This document shows, in pieces, positions 7,564 through 15,889 of a DNA stretch of 64,000 nucleotides. The position numbers and the translations under genes are program-made. The first letter of the stretch is position 1. Each line of letters opens with the position of its first letter. Below the pieces are notes generated by a model. That model saw only the letters and a program-made list of their open reading frames with translations. It was not told the origin of the DNA and ran no database searches. The stretch comes from Micromonospora humi (lineage in GTDB: Bacteria; Actinomycetota; Actinomycetes; Mycobacteriales; Micromonosporaceae). The stretch lies in the NCBI RefSeq assembly GCF_900090105.1, contig NZ_FMDM01000001.1:600913-664912 (forward strand), in the 5' to 3' direction.

Positions 7564-8333
7564 GCGCCGACGACCTGGCGCGGGCGGGCCGCTTGCTCGC
7601 CGTCGCGAGCCGGCCGGTGGTGTTCACCGGCGCCGGCATGTCGGCCGAGAGCGCGGTGCCGACGTTCCGGGACGCGCAGACCGGCCTCTGGCGACGGTAC
7701 GACCCGGCCCGGCTCGCCACCCCGGCCGCGTTCCACGCCGACCCGGCCCTGGTCTGGGGCTGGTACGAGAGCCGGCGGCACGGGGTGCGCCGGGCCGAGC
7801 CGAACCCGGGACACCGGGCGGTGGCCGCGATCCGGAGCCGGCTGCCGGACACCGTCGTGGTCACGCAGAACGTCGACGACCTGCACGAGCGGGGCGGCGT
7901 GCCCGACCCGGTGCGGCTGCACGGCAGCCTGTTCGCGCCCCGCTGCTCGGCCTGCGCCCACCCCGCGCCGGCGCCCGGTGACGCGGGCGAGCCGCCGGCC
8001 GGGCCGCTCGACCCGCCGGCCTGCGCACGGTGCGCCGCCCCGGTCCGGCCGGGCGTGGTCTGGTTCGGCGAGGCGCTGCCGGCGGCGGCGCTGGACGCCG
8101 CGGTCGCGGCGGCGTCCCGGTGCGACCTGCTGCTCACCGTGGGCACCTCCGCGCTGGTCCATCCGGCCGCCGAGATCCCGCTGGTGGCGGCACGCCTCGG
8201 CGCGCCCGTGGTGCAGGTGAACCCGGACCGGACGCCGCTGGACGCGGTCTGCGCGGTCAACCTGCGTGGTCGTGCGGGCGAGGTGTTGCCGGAGCTGGTC
8301 CGGGCGGCCTGGCCGGCGGACGCCGCCGGCTGA
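7560..8333 (+). CDS. Sir2-family NAD-dependent protein deacylase (class III-like)
   Basis: A 257-residue sirtuin that uses NAD+ to remove acyl groups from lysines. Seen: NAD-binding G-A-G-M-S-A-E-S near residue 24, the T-Q-N-V-D-D-L-H loop, the catalytic H in R-L-H-G-S-L-F, and two zinc cysteine pairs (C-S-A-C and C-A-R-C). A W-Y-E-S-R-R segment has the Y-x-x-R spacing that in SIRT5/CobB binds negatively charged acyl groups, so desuccinylase or demalonylase activity is plausible (inference). GTG 7560 is chosen because it overlaps the preceding stop codon; the frame is open further upstream. Confidence 0.92.
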   Translation: MSADDLARAGRLLAVASRPVVFTGAGMSAESAVPTFRDAQTGLWRRYDPARLATPAAFHADPALVWGWYESRRHGVRRAEPNPGHRAVAAIRSRLPDTVVVTQNVDDLHERGGVPDPVRLHGSLFAPRCSACAHPAPAPGDAGEPPAGPLDPPACARCAAPVRPGVVWFGEALPAAALDAAVAAASRCDLLLTVGTSALVHPAAEIPLVAARLGAPVVQVNPDRTPLDAVCAVNLRGRAGEVLPELVRAAWPADAAG

Positions 8334-8369
8334 GCGGCGTCCAGCCGACCGAGCGGCGTCCAGCCGCCT
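8332..8369. repeat. Two tandem 19-bp repeats after the sirtuin gene
   Basis: GAGCGGCGTCCAGCCG occurs twice in immediate succession, each followed by 3 variable bases, starting at the sirtuin stop codon. It looks like a slippage duplication; no role is apparent. Confidence 0.7.
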
Positions 8370-8448
8370 GATCGGCCGAATCGTCCGACCGGCCCCGGCC
8401 GCGCCGCCTACCGTCGGCCGGGGGCGGTGCGGCGACGAGGGGCGGAGC

Positions 8449-9681
8449 GTGGGAGACGACCGGGCGGGACGGCACCCGTGGTGGTCGCGCCCGCCCGTGC
8501 CGGCGCCGGCGGACCGCCGGGTCACGCCGTTCGAGATCTTCTTCGACCTGGTCTTCGTCTTCGCGCTCACCCGGATCATGGCGTTGGTCGGGCCGGATCC
8601 CACCCCGGCCGACATGGGCCGCGGGCTGTTGCTGCTCGTGCTGCTCTGGGTCGCCTGGTCGTCGTACACCTGGTTGGGCAACCACACGCGGGCCGATGCG
8701 GGGGTGGTGCGCGGCGGGTTCCTGGTCGCGATGGCGGCGTTGTTCGTGGCCGCGCTGGTCATGCCCCGGGCCTGGACGCCCGGTCCGGGGTTGGACGGGC
8801 CGTTGCTGGTCGCGCTCGCCTACGTGCTGCTGCGCGTGGTGCACCTGGCGCTGTTCCACTGGGCGGCCGCCGGCGACGCGCCGCTGCGCGCCCGGATCCG
8901 CTTCTTCGCGCTGGTCAGCGCGGTCGGCTGGACGGCGTTGCTGCTCGGCGCGGTGCTGAGCGGCGCCGGGCACGCCGCGCTGTGGGTGCTGGCGTTCCTG
9001 GTGGAGGTGGTCGGGCAGCGCCTGTCCTACGCCCGCCGGGGGAGCTGGCCGCTGCGCAGCCCGACGCACTTCGCCGAGCGGCACACCCTGGTGCTGATCA
9101 TCGCGCTGGGGGAGTCGGTGGTCGCCGCCGGGGTGGGCGCCGGCTCGGCGGTGACGTCGCCGTCGGTCCTGGGGGTGGCGCTGGTCGGGTTCACGGCGAC
9201 GGTCTGCCTGTGGTGGCTCTACTTCCGCCGCACCGCGCCCGCCGCGGCCCGCGCGCTCGGCGCGGCGGTGCCGGCCCGGCGTGACCGGATCGCCGCGGAC
9301 GCCTACAGCCAGACCCACCTGATGCTGATCGCCGGCGTCATCTACCTGGCGATCGGCGTCGAGCAGGTGCTGGCGCACGTCTCCGGCGCGGATCCGGCGG
9401 CGCGGCTGAGCCGGTCGGCCACCGTGGCGCTGTTCGGCGGCGCCGCGGTCCACCTGACCGGGTGGCTGCTGTTCCGACGGGTCACCGGGCAGCCGGTCGG
9501 CCCGGCCCGGCTGGCGGTCACCGGGGCGGTCGGTGCGCTCGCGCCACTCGGCGTGGCGCTGCCTCCGGCGGCGGCGCTCGGCCTGCTGACCGGGTTGCTG
9601 CTGGTCGCCGTCGCCGTGGACCGGCGGGGGAGACCGGGCGCGGAGCGACGGCCGGTAAACGATGTGCATCAACCGGTTTGA
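8449..9681 (+). CDS. Low-temperature-requirement A (LtrA) family membrane protein
   Basis: A 410-residue integral membrane protein with about 10-11 hydrophobic segments. The LtrA signature F-E-I-F-F-D-L-V-F-V-F-A-L-T follows a short polar N-terminus, and F-A-E-R-H-T-L-V-L-I-I-A-L-G-E-S is the second conserved block, both found across this family. The name comes from a Listeria mutant growing poorly in the cold; the molecular role is unknown. GTG 8449 is preferred because a purine-rich ribosome site lies just before it and the LtrA motif follows about 35 residues later. Its end overlaps a palindrome that may belong to the next operon. Confidence 0.88.
   Translation: MGDDRAGRHPWWSRPPVPAPADRRVTPFEIFFDLVFVFALTRIMALVGPDPTPADMGRGLLLLVLLWVAWSSYTWLGNHTRADAGVVRGGFLVAMAALFVAALVMPRAWTPGPGLDGPLLVALAYVLLRVVHLALFHWAAAGDAPLRARIRFFALVSAVGWTALLLGAVLSGAGHAALWVLAFLVEVVGQRLSYARRGSWPLRSPTHFAERHTLVLIIALGESVVAAGVGAGSAVTSPSVLGVALVGFTATVCLWWLYFRRTAPAAARALGAAVPARRDRIAADAYSQTHLMLIAGVIYLAIGVEQVLAHVSGADPAARLSRSATVALFGGAAVHLTGWLLFRRVTGQPVGPARLAVTGAVGALAPLGVALPPAAALGLLTGLLLVAVAVDRRGRPGAERRPVNDVHQPV
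9671..9678. promoter_or_regulatory. AACCGGTT palindrome, possible operator of the sugar ABC operon
   Basis: The perfect 8-bp palindrome is flanked by partly symmetric bases (6 of 9 positions in each half-site) and lies 71 bp before the binding-protein gene, at the end of the ltrA coding region. LacI-family sites often have a CG-centred core of this kind. No regulator gene is adjacent. Confidence 0.25.
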
Positions 9682-9748
9682 GCGTCCGCTTCTCGGAGAA
9701 GTGCCTGTCGCGCGGGCAGAGCAGCCGGCGCGACCACGGGAGGTGGCG

Positions 9749-11098
9749 ATGTCACGGAAACTGCGGGCGACCGCGTTGGTCGGGGTGCTCATCCTGGCGG
9801 TCAGCGGCTGCGGCGGCGTGGGCGGGGGAGGTGACTCCGGCGGCGGCGAGAAGGGCGGCGGTGCGCTCAGCACCATGGGCCTCAGCCTGTCCGACGAGAT
9901 CGCCACCACCCGGGTGGACGCGTTCACGCGGGACCACCCCGACGTCCGGTTACAGATCACCGAGGGCGCCTTCGACGAGCAGCAGTTCCTGTCGGCGGTT
10001 GCCTCGGGCAACCCCCCGGACCTGGTGTACCTGGACCGCAAGCTGATCGGCACGTACGCCAAGCGCGGTTCGATCCAGCCGCTCACCGACTGCGTCGGCG
10101 AGCAGGGAATCGACATGGGACAGTTCCGCCAGTCCGCGAGGGACCAGGTGACGCTCGACGGCACGGTCTACGGCATCCCCGAGTTCTCCCAGGTCCGCGT
10201 GCTCTACCTGAACGAGGGGCTGCTCAAGAGGGCCGGCCTGACCGTGGACGACGTGAACCTGGCCGACTGGGCCGGGCTGCCGGCGTTGAACGCCAAGCTC
10301 GCCGCCGTCTCCGGCGGCCGGCTCAGCCGCATCGGCATCGACCCGAAGATCCCCGAGTTCCTGCCGATGTGGGCGAGGGCCAACGGCGCCGAGATGATCT
10401 CCGCCGACGGCACGAAGCCGAACCTCACCGACCCGAAGGTTGTCGAGGCGCTCACCACCGGCGTCCGGCTCGTCCAGGACCAGGGCGGCTGGGGGAAGTT
10501 CAAGTCGTTCCGCGACACGTTCGACTTCTTCGGCGCGCAGAACCCGCTGGCCAAGAACCAGATGGTCGCCTGGCCGATGGAGGAGTGGTTCCTCAACCAG
10601 GCGGCCAAGAACAGCCCGAAGGCGGAGCTGGTGGTGAAGCCGTTCGTGGACCGGCAGGGCAAGCCGCTGAGCATGTCCTCCGGCCAGGCCTGGGTGCTCA
10701 CCAAGGGGGCGAAGAACCCGAAGGCGGCCTGCGCGTTCGTCAAGCAGATGACCGCCACCGACACCTGGCTCGCCGCCGCCCGGGCGCGCGCCGACGCCCG
10801 CAAGGCCGACAAGTTGCCCTTCACCGGCCTCTGGACCGGCAACACCGCCGCCGACAAGAAGATCTTCGACGAGGTGTACCAGCCGACCGGCGACAAGCGC
10901 TTCGACGACGCGGTCGCGGCGGTACGTCAGGCGCAGGACGTCGCGTTCGCCATGCCCGCCTCGCCCGCCGGGGCCGAGTTCGACAAGGCGTGGACCGATG
11001 CGGTCAACCGGGTGCTCGCCGGCCAGCAGCAGCCCGGCCCGGCGCTCGCCCGCGCACAGCAGGAGGCGACCGCCGCGCTCGACAAGGCCGCGGGCTAG
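9749..11098 (+). CDS. Sugar ABC transporter substrate-binding lipoprotein (family 1)
   Basis: A 449-residue exported lipoprotein: positively charged start, hydrophobic stretch, lipobox A-V-S-G-C and a glycine/serine linker, then a family 1 solute-binding fold. It would capture an oligosaccharide outside the membrane for the two permeases encoded directly downstream. Features include P-D-L-V-Y-L-D near residue 90 and an aromatic-rich C-terminal lobe. Start ATG 9749 has GGGAGG upstream; an in-frame start at 9662 would lack a signal peptide. The sugar is unknown. Confidence 0.9.
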   Translation: MSRKLRATALVGVLILAVSGCGGVGGGGDSGGGEKGGGALSTMGLSLSDEIATTRVDAFTRDHPDVRLQITEGAFDEQQFLSAVASGNPPDLVYLDRKLIGTYAKRGSIQPLTDCVGEQGIDMGQFRQSARDQVTLDGTVYGIPEFSQVRVLYLNEGLLKRAGLTVDDVNLADWAGLPALNAKLAAVSGGRLSRIGIDPKIPEFLPMWARANGAEMISADGTKPNLTDPKVVEALTTGVRLVQDQGGWGKFKSFRDTFDFFGAQNPLAKNQMVAWPMEEWFLNQAAKNSPKAELVVKPFVDRQGKPLSMSSGQAWVLTKGAKNPKAACAFVKQMTATDTWLAAARARADARKADKLPFTGLWTGNTAADKKIFDEVYQPTGDKRFDDAVAAVRQAQDVAFAMPASPAGAEFDKAWTDAVNRVLAGQQQPGPALARAQQEATAALDKAAG

Positions 11099-11105
11099 GT
11101 CGCGG

Positions 11106-12056
11106 ATGGCCACCTCCGTCACCCCCGCCGTACCGGGCCGGCGGCGTCGCTCGCCGCTGGCCCGGCGGGAGGCCCGCTGGGCGTACCTGTTCCTGGCGCC
11201 GTGGATCGTCGGTTTCCTGGCGTTCACCGCCGGGCCGATGGTCGCCAGCCTGTGGCTGAGCTTCACCGAGTACGACGTGATCAACGCGCCGCGCTTCTCC
11301 GGGCTGGACAACTACCGGCAGCTCGTGTCGGATCCGCAGGTGGCGCGCAGTCTCGGCAACACCGTCTACTACGCGGCGCTGCACGTGCCGCTGGTGATGG
11401 CGCTCTCGCTCGGGCTCGCGCTGCTGCTCAAGCGGGTCGGCCGGCTCCAGGGCTTCTTCCGTACCGTGTTCTACCTGCCGGTGATGACCCCGGCGGTGGC
11501 GGTCGGCATCCTGTTCCTGCTGCTGCTCAACACGCAGGACGGCCTGGTCAACCGCGGCCTGGCCCTGGTCGGCATCGACGGTCCGAGCTGGACCACCGAC
11601 CCGGGCTGGGTGATGCCCGGCATCGTGCTGATGAGCCTGTGGAGCCTCGGCTCCACCGTGATCATCTACCTGGCGGCACTGCAGAACGTGCCGGGTGACC
11701 TGTACGAGGCGGCCGACCTCGACGGCGCCGGCCCGTGGACCCGGTTTCGGCACGTGACGCTGCCGATGATCTCCGGGTCGCTGTTCTTCACGCTGATCGT
11801 CAACACCATCGCGTCGCTGCAGATGTTCACCGAGGTCTACACCATGTACTTCGGCAACCGGCAGACCGCCGGCTCGTTCAACAGCGACGCGGCGTCGTTC
11901 TACGTGATCCACCTGTTCCGGGAGGCGTTCCAGTTCCTGCACATGGGCTTCGCCTCGGCGATGGCCTGGCTGCTGTTCCTGCTCATCCTGGGCATCACGC
12001 TGGCGCAGGTGAAGCTCGGCAACCGGTTCGTCTACTACGAGGGGGAGGACCGGTGA
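11106..12056 (+). CDS. Sugar ABC transporter permease (MalF type)
   Basis: A 316-residue inner-membrane permease with six predicted helices. The cytoplasmic EAA loop that contacts the ATPase is E-A-A-D-L-D-G-A-G-P-W near residues 205-215. The N-terminal tail is short, as in most actinobacterial MalF-type proteins. Start ATG 11106 is 7 nt after the binding-protein stop. Its TGA overlaps the GTG of the second permease. No ATPase gene follows, so it probably uses a shared one encoded elsewhere, as with MsiK in Streptomyces (established for other sugar importers; inference here). Confidence 0.92.
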   Translation: MATSVTPAVPGRRRRSPLARREARWAYLFLAPWIVGFLAFTAGPMVASLWLSFTEYDVINAPRFSGLDNYRQLVSDPQVARSLGNTVYYAALHVPLVMALSLGLALLLKRVGRLQGFFRTVFYLPVMTPAVAVGILFLLLLNTQDGLVNRGLALVGIDGPSWTTDPGWVMPGIVLMSLWSLGSTVIIYLAALQNVPGDLYEAADLDGAGPWTRFRHVTLPMISGSLFFTLIVNTIASLQMFTEVYTMYFGNRQTAGSFNSDAASFYVIHLFREAFQFLHMGFASAMAWLLFLLILGITLAQVKLGNRFVYYEGEDR

Positions 12057-12970
12057 CCACGACGACTCGACCGGCGGGCGTCGGCACGGTGGTGGTCCCG
12101 GTGCCGGCGACCCGACCGGCGCCGCGGCCGGAGGACGGCCGCCGGCCACGCTGGCAGCGGGTGCTGTTCGTGCTGGCCCTGCTGGCCGCCGCGGTGGTCT
12201 TCCTGCTGCCGTTCGTCTGGCTGGTCGGCGCCTCGCTGCGGCCCCGGGAGTACGTGTTCGCGCCCGGCTTCCTGCCGGTGCCGTTCGCGCCGGACAACTA
12301 CGCCCAGGCGTGGCAGGCGATGCCGCTGCTCACCTGGCTGTTCAACAGCCTGGTGGTCGGGGTGGCGGCGGCCGCCACGGCGACGCTGTCCAGCGCCTGG
12401 GTCGCGTTCGGCTTCGCGTACTTCCGGTTCCCCGGGCGCAACCTGCTCTTCGGCCTGGTGCTCGCCACCATGATGCTGCCGTTCGCGGTCACCATGATCC
12501 CGACGTACCTGATCTGGAACCGGCTCGGCCTGGTCGACACCCAGGTGCCGCTCTGGGCGGGCAACCTGTTCGGCTCGGCGTTCTACATCTTCCTGCTGCG
12601 CCAGTTCTTCCTCTCGCTGCCCCGGGAGTACTTCGAGGCGGCCCGGGTGGACGGCGCCAGCTATCCGCAGCTCTTCTGGCGGATGGCGTTCCCGCTGGTC
12701 CGCCCGGCCCTGCTGGTGGCGTTCGTGTTCGAGTTCAAGGCCAGCTGGACCGACCTGGTGAAACCGTTGATCTACCTGCGCAACGAGCAGCTCTACACGT
12801 TGCCGCGCGGGCTGAAGGTGATCCTGGACCGGTTCGGCTACGGCGGCGAACAGCAGTGGGAGATCGTCCTCGCCGGCAGCGTGATCGCCACCGTACCGAT
12901 GATCGTGCTGTTCTTCCTGGCGCAGCGGCACTTCGTCGAGGGCATCGCGACCACCGGCCGCAAGGGGTGA
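12053..12970 (+). CDS. Sugar ABC transporter permease (MalG type)
   Basis: A 305-residue permease with a proline/arginine-rich cytoplasmic N-terminus of about 35 residues and six helices. The EAA loop is E-A-A-R-V-D-G-A-S-Y-P. It starts with GTG overlapping the upstream TGA by 4 nt (GTGA), which fixes the start. The gene ends 3 bp from the end of the opposing gene, so transcription of the two converges. It forms the translocation pore with the MalF-type partner. Confidence 0.92.
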   Translation: MTTTTRPAGVGTVVVPVPATRPAPRPEDGRRPRWQRVLFVLALLAAAVVFLLPFVWLVGASLRPREYVFAPGFLPVPFAPDNYAQAWQAMPLLTWLFNSLVVGVAAAATATLSSAWVAFGFAYFRFPGRNLLFGLVLATMMLPFAVTMIPTYLIWNRLGLVDTQVPLWAGNLFGSAFYIFLLRQFFLSLPREYFEAARVDGASYPQLFWRMAFPLVRPALLVAFVFEFKASWTDLVKPLIYLRNEQLYTLPRGLKVILDRFGYGGEQQWEIVLAGSVIATVPMIVLFFLAQRHFVEGIATTGRKG

Positions 12971-12973
12971 GCC

Positions 12974-13519
12974 TCAGGCGTCGCGCGGCGCCCGCTTCGG
13001 GAAGACGGTGTAGGCCACCGGCCAGAACACCAGCCAGGCCGCCATGGCCAGGGTGAGCCGGGCGGCCCACGCCCACAATTCCTCGGTGCGTTCGGCGTCG
13101 CCGACCAGGGCGACGCCGCCGAGCAGCACCGCGCAGGCGACCGCCCACCCGATCATGCCCTTGCCCCACTCCCGCCACTCGTGCCGGGCCCGGGCCCACC
13201 CGTAGCGGGGCGCGCGGCGCGGCGGTGGTCCGCCGGCGAACCGGTGCGCGAACCGCTCGTCGGCCCAGCGCACCATGCTGTGCCCGAACGCGACCGAGAA
13301 GCCGAGGTACGCGGCGGCGAGGCCGTGGGCGAAGGTGGCGGTGCCGCCGCCGCGCAGGTCGACGATCGTGGCGGCCAGCAGGACGAGGTCGACGGCGGGC
13401 ACGGCGAGCAGCAGCGCGGCGCCGAGGCGGGGTCGGCGCAGCGGATACCGGGCGACCAGGCCGGCGGCCAGGAACAGCCAGAACGCCACCTCGCACGCGA
13501 CGATGACTCCGATGAGCAT
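12974..13519 (-). CDS. Conserved membrane protein, unknown function
   Basis: A 181-residue protein with about four to five hydrophobic segments: the N-terminus (I-G-V-I-V-A-C-E-V-A-F-W-L-F), two in the middle and one or two near the C-terminus, plus a basic cytoplasmic stretch (residues about 100-125). I recognise no named family, though it looks like small integral membrane proteins often found beside TetR genes in actinobacteria. Start ATG 13519 has a strong GGGGAGG site; the frame stays open upstream. It is divergent from the TetR gene (73 bp between starts) and may be its target. Confidence 0.7.
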   Translation of the reverse strand: MLIGVIVACEVAFWLFLAAGLVARYPLRRPRLGAALLLAVPAVDLVLLAATIVDLRGGGTATFAHGLAAAYLGFSVAFGHSMVRWADERFAHRFAGGPPPRRAPRYGWARARHEWREWGKGMIGWAVACAVLLGGVALVGDAERTEELWAWAARLTLAMAAWLVFWPVAYTVFPKRAPRDA

Positions 13520-13592
13520 GCGACCTCCCCGTTTTAGTACGCTGTGCGACAACAACCCTAGCAACCGCCGTCCACCAGCCGCCGGAGGGGCC

Positions 13593-14192
13593 GTGCCCAA
13601 GATCGTCGACCATGACGCCCGCCGAGCCGAGCTGGCCGAGGCGATGTGGCGGGTGGTCTACCGCGACGGCGTCGGCGCGGCCACGGTGCGCAGCATCGCC
13701 GCCGAGGCCGGCTGGTCGCCCAGCGCCCTGCGGCACTACTTCGCCACCCAGACCGAGCTGCTGGTCTTCGCCATGGAACACGTGATGGCCGCGGCGACCC
13801 AACGGTTCACCGCCGACCACCGCACCGGCCCCGCCCGCCACGTCGTCCAGGGCATGCTGGAGGAACTGCTGCCGCTGGACCGCCAGCGCGTCCGGGAGGC
13901 CGAGGTGTGGCTGCTGCTCGCCGCCCGGGCGCAGGTCGACCCCGCCGCCCGGGAGCGGATGACCGAGGCCGACGACGGCGTACGCCGGGCCGCCGAACTC
14001 GCCGTCGCGCTGCTCACCGGCGAACGACCGGCCGACGAGGCGGCGGTCGCCCGCCTGCACGCCCTGCTCGACGGCCTCACCCTGCACGCGCTGCTGCACC
14101 CCGACCGGATGCCGCCGCAGCGACTCCGCGACCTGCTCGCCGCGCACCTCGACCAGCTCGCCCGCGACGGGTCGGCGGCACCCCCCGGATAA
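13593..14192 (+). CDS. TetR-family transcriptional regulator
   Basis: A 199-residue regulator. The N-terminal helix-turn-helix is clear: V-R-S-I-A-A-E-A-G-W-S-P-S-A-L-R-H-Y-F near residues 30-50, followed by a variable ligand-binding domain with a C-terminal TetR_C-type helix set. GTG 13593 has GGAGGGG upstream. It diverges from a membrane-protein gene, a common arrangement in which TetR proteins repress both promoters until they bind an inducer. The intergenic DNA has only a weak inverted repeat around 13530-13545. Its TAA stop is part of a -10 box for the next gene. Confidence 0.9.
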   Translation: MPKIVDHDARRAELAEAMWRVVYRDGVGAATVRSIAAEAGWSPSALRHYFATQTELLVFAMEHVMAAATQRFTADHRTGPARHVVQGMLEELLPLDRQRVREAEVWLLLAARAQVDPAARERMTEADDGVRRAAELAVALLTGERPADEAAVARLHALLDGLTLHALLHPDRMPPQRLRDLLAAHLDQLARDGSAAPPG

Positions 14193-14195
14193 GGT
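14190..14195 (+). promoter_or_regulatory. -10 box TAAGGT, including the TetR stop codon
   Basis: The TAA of the TetR gene (14190-14192) forms the first half of TAAGGT, 7 nt before the GTG at 14203. Confidence 0.45.
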
Positions 14196-14202
14196 CGGAC
14201 CC

Positions 14203-15132
14203 GTGCGGACCAAGCAGGAACTGTCGGCGGCGATCCGGGAACGACGGCGGGCGGCGCTGGTGGTCAACGCCCACTCCCGCCGGGGCCGCCGGCTCTACGA
14301 CACCGTCCACTCGCGCCTGCGCGCGGCCGGGTTCACGCTGCTCGGCGCGTATCCGGTGGACCGGCCGGGCGAACTCGACCGGGCGCTGGCCGAGGCCGTC
14401 GACCTCGGGCCGGACCTGCTGGTCACCGGCGGCGGCGACGGCACCATCGGGGCGGCGGCCCGGCTGCTCGCCCACCGCGACGTCGCGCTGGGCCTGCTTC
14501 CGCTGGGCACCACGAACAACTTCGCCCGCACCGTCGGCGTCCCGCTCGACCTCGACGCGGCGGTCGCGGTGCTCACCGACGGCAAGGTGATCGACGTCGA
14601 CCTGGGCCTGATCGGCGACACCCGGTTCACCAACCACGTCGGGATCGGCCTGTCCGCCGACATCATGCTGACCGCGCCGCCCCGACTGAAGCGCGCCGTG
14701 GGCCGGCTGGCCTACCCGCTCACCGCGCTCGGGCTGCTGGCCCGGCACCGGCCGTTGCGGGTGACCGTCCGCGCCGAGGGGCGGGACCACGCGTTCACCA
14801 CGCACCAGGTGTACGTGGCCAACGGCGGGTTCCACGCCGGGCGACCGATCACATCCGACGCCAACGCCGACGACCGGCTGCTGGTCGCGTACCCGGTGGG
14901 TGGGGCCAGCCGGCGCGGGCTGCTGCGCGAGACGGCGCGCAACGCCGCCGCCGGCCGCCGCCGCACCCTCGGCGACGAACCGTTCCTGGCCGTCCGCCAG
15001 CTCTGGCTGGAAACCGACCGGCCGGCCCGCATCGAGGTCGACGGCGAGCCGTACGGCCGGACGCCGGTGCGCATCGGCCTGGACCCGAACGCGCTGCGGC
15101 TGATGGCCCCCGCGGACAGCCCGGACCACTGA
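14203..15132 (+). CDS. Diacylglycerol/sphingosine-kinase-type lipid kinase (YegS/DgkB-like)
   Basis: A 309-residue cytoplasmic or peripheral membrane enzyme of the DAGK catalytic family, which phosphorylates lipid alcohols with ATP. The diagnostic G-G-G-D-G-T loop lies at residues 76-81 and the P-L-G-T-T-N-N-F-A-R block near 104-112. A second domain with the I-E-V-D-G-E strand ends the protein. Length is typical. The gene is likely leaderless and faces a small acidic protein gene 3 bp away. Which lipid is phosphorylated is not known. Confidence 0.9.
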   Translation: MRTKQELSAAIRERRRAALVVNAHSRRGRRLYDTVHSRLRAAGFTLLGAYPVDRPGELDRALAEAVDLGPDLLVTGGGDGTIGAAARLLAHRDVALGLLPLGTTNNFARTVGVPLDLDAAVAVLTDGKVIDVDLGLIGDTRFTNHVGIGLSADIMLTAPPRLKRAVGRLAYPLTALGLLARHRPLRVTVRAEGRDHAFTTHQVYVANGGFHAGRPITSDANADDRLLVAYPVGGASRRGLLRETARNAAAGRRRTLGDEPFLAVRQLWLETDRPARIEVDGEPYGRTPVRIGLDPNALRLMAPADSPDH

Positions 15133-15135
15133 CGG

Positions 15136-15396
15136 TCAGATCGGGCGGTCCTCGTCGGGCAGCGGGATCTCCTGGTTCTGCTCCAGCGCGTCGGCCGGGT
15201 CCAGGTCGTCGCGGACCGACTCGCCCAGGCCGGCGCGCTCGCTCGGCGGGCGCAGCACACCCTGCTCGGCCAGGTCGGCCTCGGCCGCCTCGGGCACGGC
15301 GTCCGCCACCCGCTCGGGCGGGCCGACGACCCGCTGGTCCTGCCGCTGCTCCTGGGCGTCGGCCTCCGGTGGGCGGCGCAGCGCGTCCTCGCTCAT
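15136..15396 (-). CDS. Small acidic hypothetical protein
   Basis: An 86-residue hydrophilic protein rich in Glu, Asp, Gln and Pro with no hydrophobic segment and no motif I recognise; it is likely disordered. Its ATG overlaps the stop of the DUF2267 gene (ATGA), which makes it the second gene of that operon and supports its being real. A similarly composed acidic protein is encoded at 57144-57404. Confidence 0.6.
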   Translation of the reverse strand: MSEDALRRPPEADAQEQRQDQRVVGPPERVADAVPEAAEADLAEQGVLRPPSERAGLGESVRDDLDPADALEQNQEIPLPDEDRPI

Positions 15397-15794
15397 CGCG
15401 CCGCCCGCCGCACGACCGGTGCGCTCCGGTCGACCAGGCCGTCGTAACCGGCCGGGAGTTGGGCGACGGCCTGCGCGTAGGCGGCCGGGTCGAGCGCGTC
15501 GCGCAGCACGTCGAAGACGGCGGTCACCCCGTCGCGGGCCGCGTCGACGTCCACGTCGGCGCGCCCGCCGACCCGCGCCACGAACTCGTCGAGCCCGAAC
15601 GCCTCGGCGGCCTCGGCCGGGCCGAACGCGTACGCCCGCAGCGCCTCCGGGAGCCGGTCGGCCAGGTCGCGGGCCTCCCCGCCGTCGATCCGCTCGGCCA
15701 GCGTGGTCAACGTGGCCCGGGTGACCGCGGCGGCCTGCTCCGCGGACGCCCCGCAGCGCCTGGCCACCGCGCCGACGAACTGGTCCTGGTCCAT
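15393..15794 (-). CDS. DUF2267 family protein
   Basis: A 133-residue protein of the DUF2267 family, all-helical cytoplasmic proteins of unknown function common in actinobacteria. Seen: the opening M-D-Q-D-Q-F-V-G-A-V, the T-L-T-T-L-A-E-R-I helix followed by L-A-D-R-L-P-E, and the F-V-A-R-V segment with the internal pseudo-repeat (two related helical bundles). ATG 15794 has GGGAGG upstream and fits the family length; the frame is open further upstream but without family similarity. It overlaps the acidic protein gene by 4 nt. Confidence 0.82.
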   Translation of the reverse strand: MDQDQFVGAVARRCGASAEQAAAVTRATLTTLAERIDGGEARDLADRLPEALRAYAFGPAEAAEAFGLDEFVARVGGRADVDVDAARDGVTAVFDVLRDALDPAAYAQAVAQLPAGYDGLVDRSAPVVRRAAR

Positions 15795-15835
15795 CTCGCC
15801 GCCTCCCTCTGCCGGGACAGCGGGATTCCCGCGCT

Positions 15836-15854
15836 CAGCCGCCGCAAACGGCTG
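15836..15854 (-). terminator. Weak hairpin between two minus-strand genes
   Basis: CAGCCG and CGGCTG form a 6-bp stem with a 7-nt loop, next to another short stem GCGGG/CCCGC at 15820-15832. Together they may end transcription of the gene at 15890-16270. The T-tract is missing. Confidence 0.3.
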
Positions 15855-15889
15855 CCGGGCGGTGTCGGGTCGCGGCCTCGGGACGTGAC

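Noticed and set aside
9671..9681. AACCGGTT taken as a proven LacI operator
   Set aside because: Only the 8-bp core is symmetric and no LacI gene is linked; it is listed with low confidence instead.
8257..10164. A 635-codon minus-strand frame across ltrA and the sugar-binding protein
   Set aside because: It crosses two well-supported plus-strand genes and gives Arg/Pro/Gln-rich sequence with no domain.
13519..13593. A clear TetR operator between the divergent genes
   Set aside because: The best inverted repeat (CGC-TGT-GCG with weak flanks) is too short and imperfect to claim, although regulation from this region is likely.
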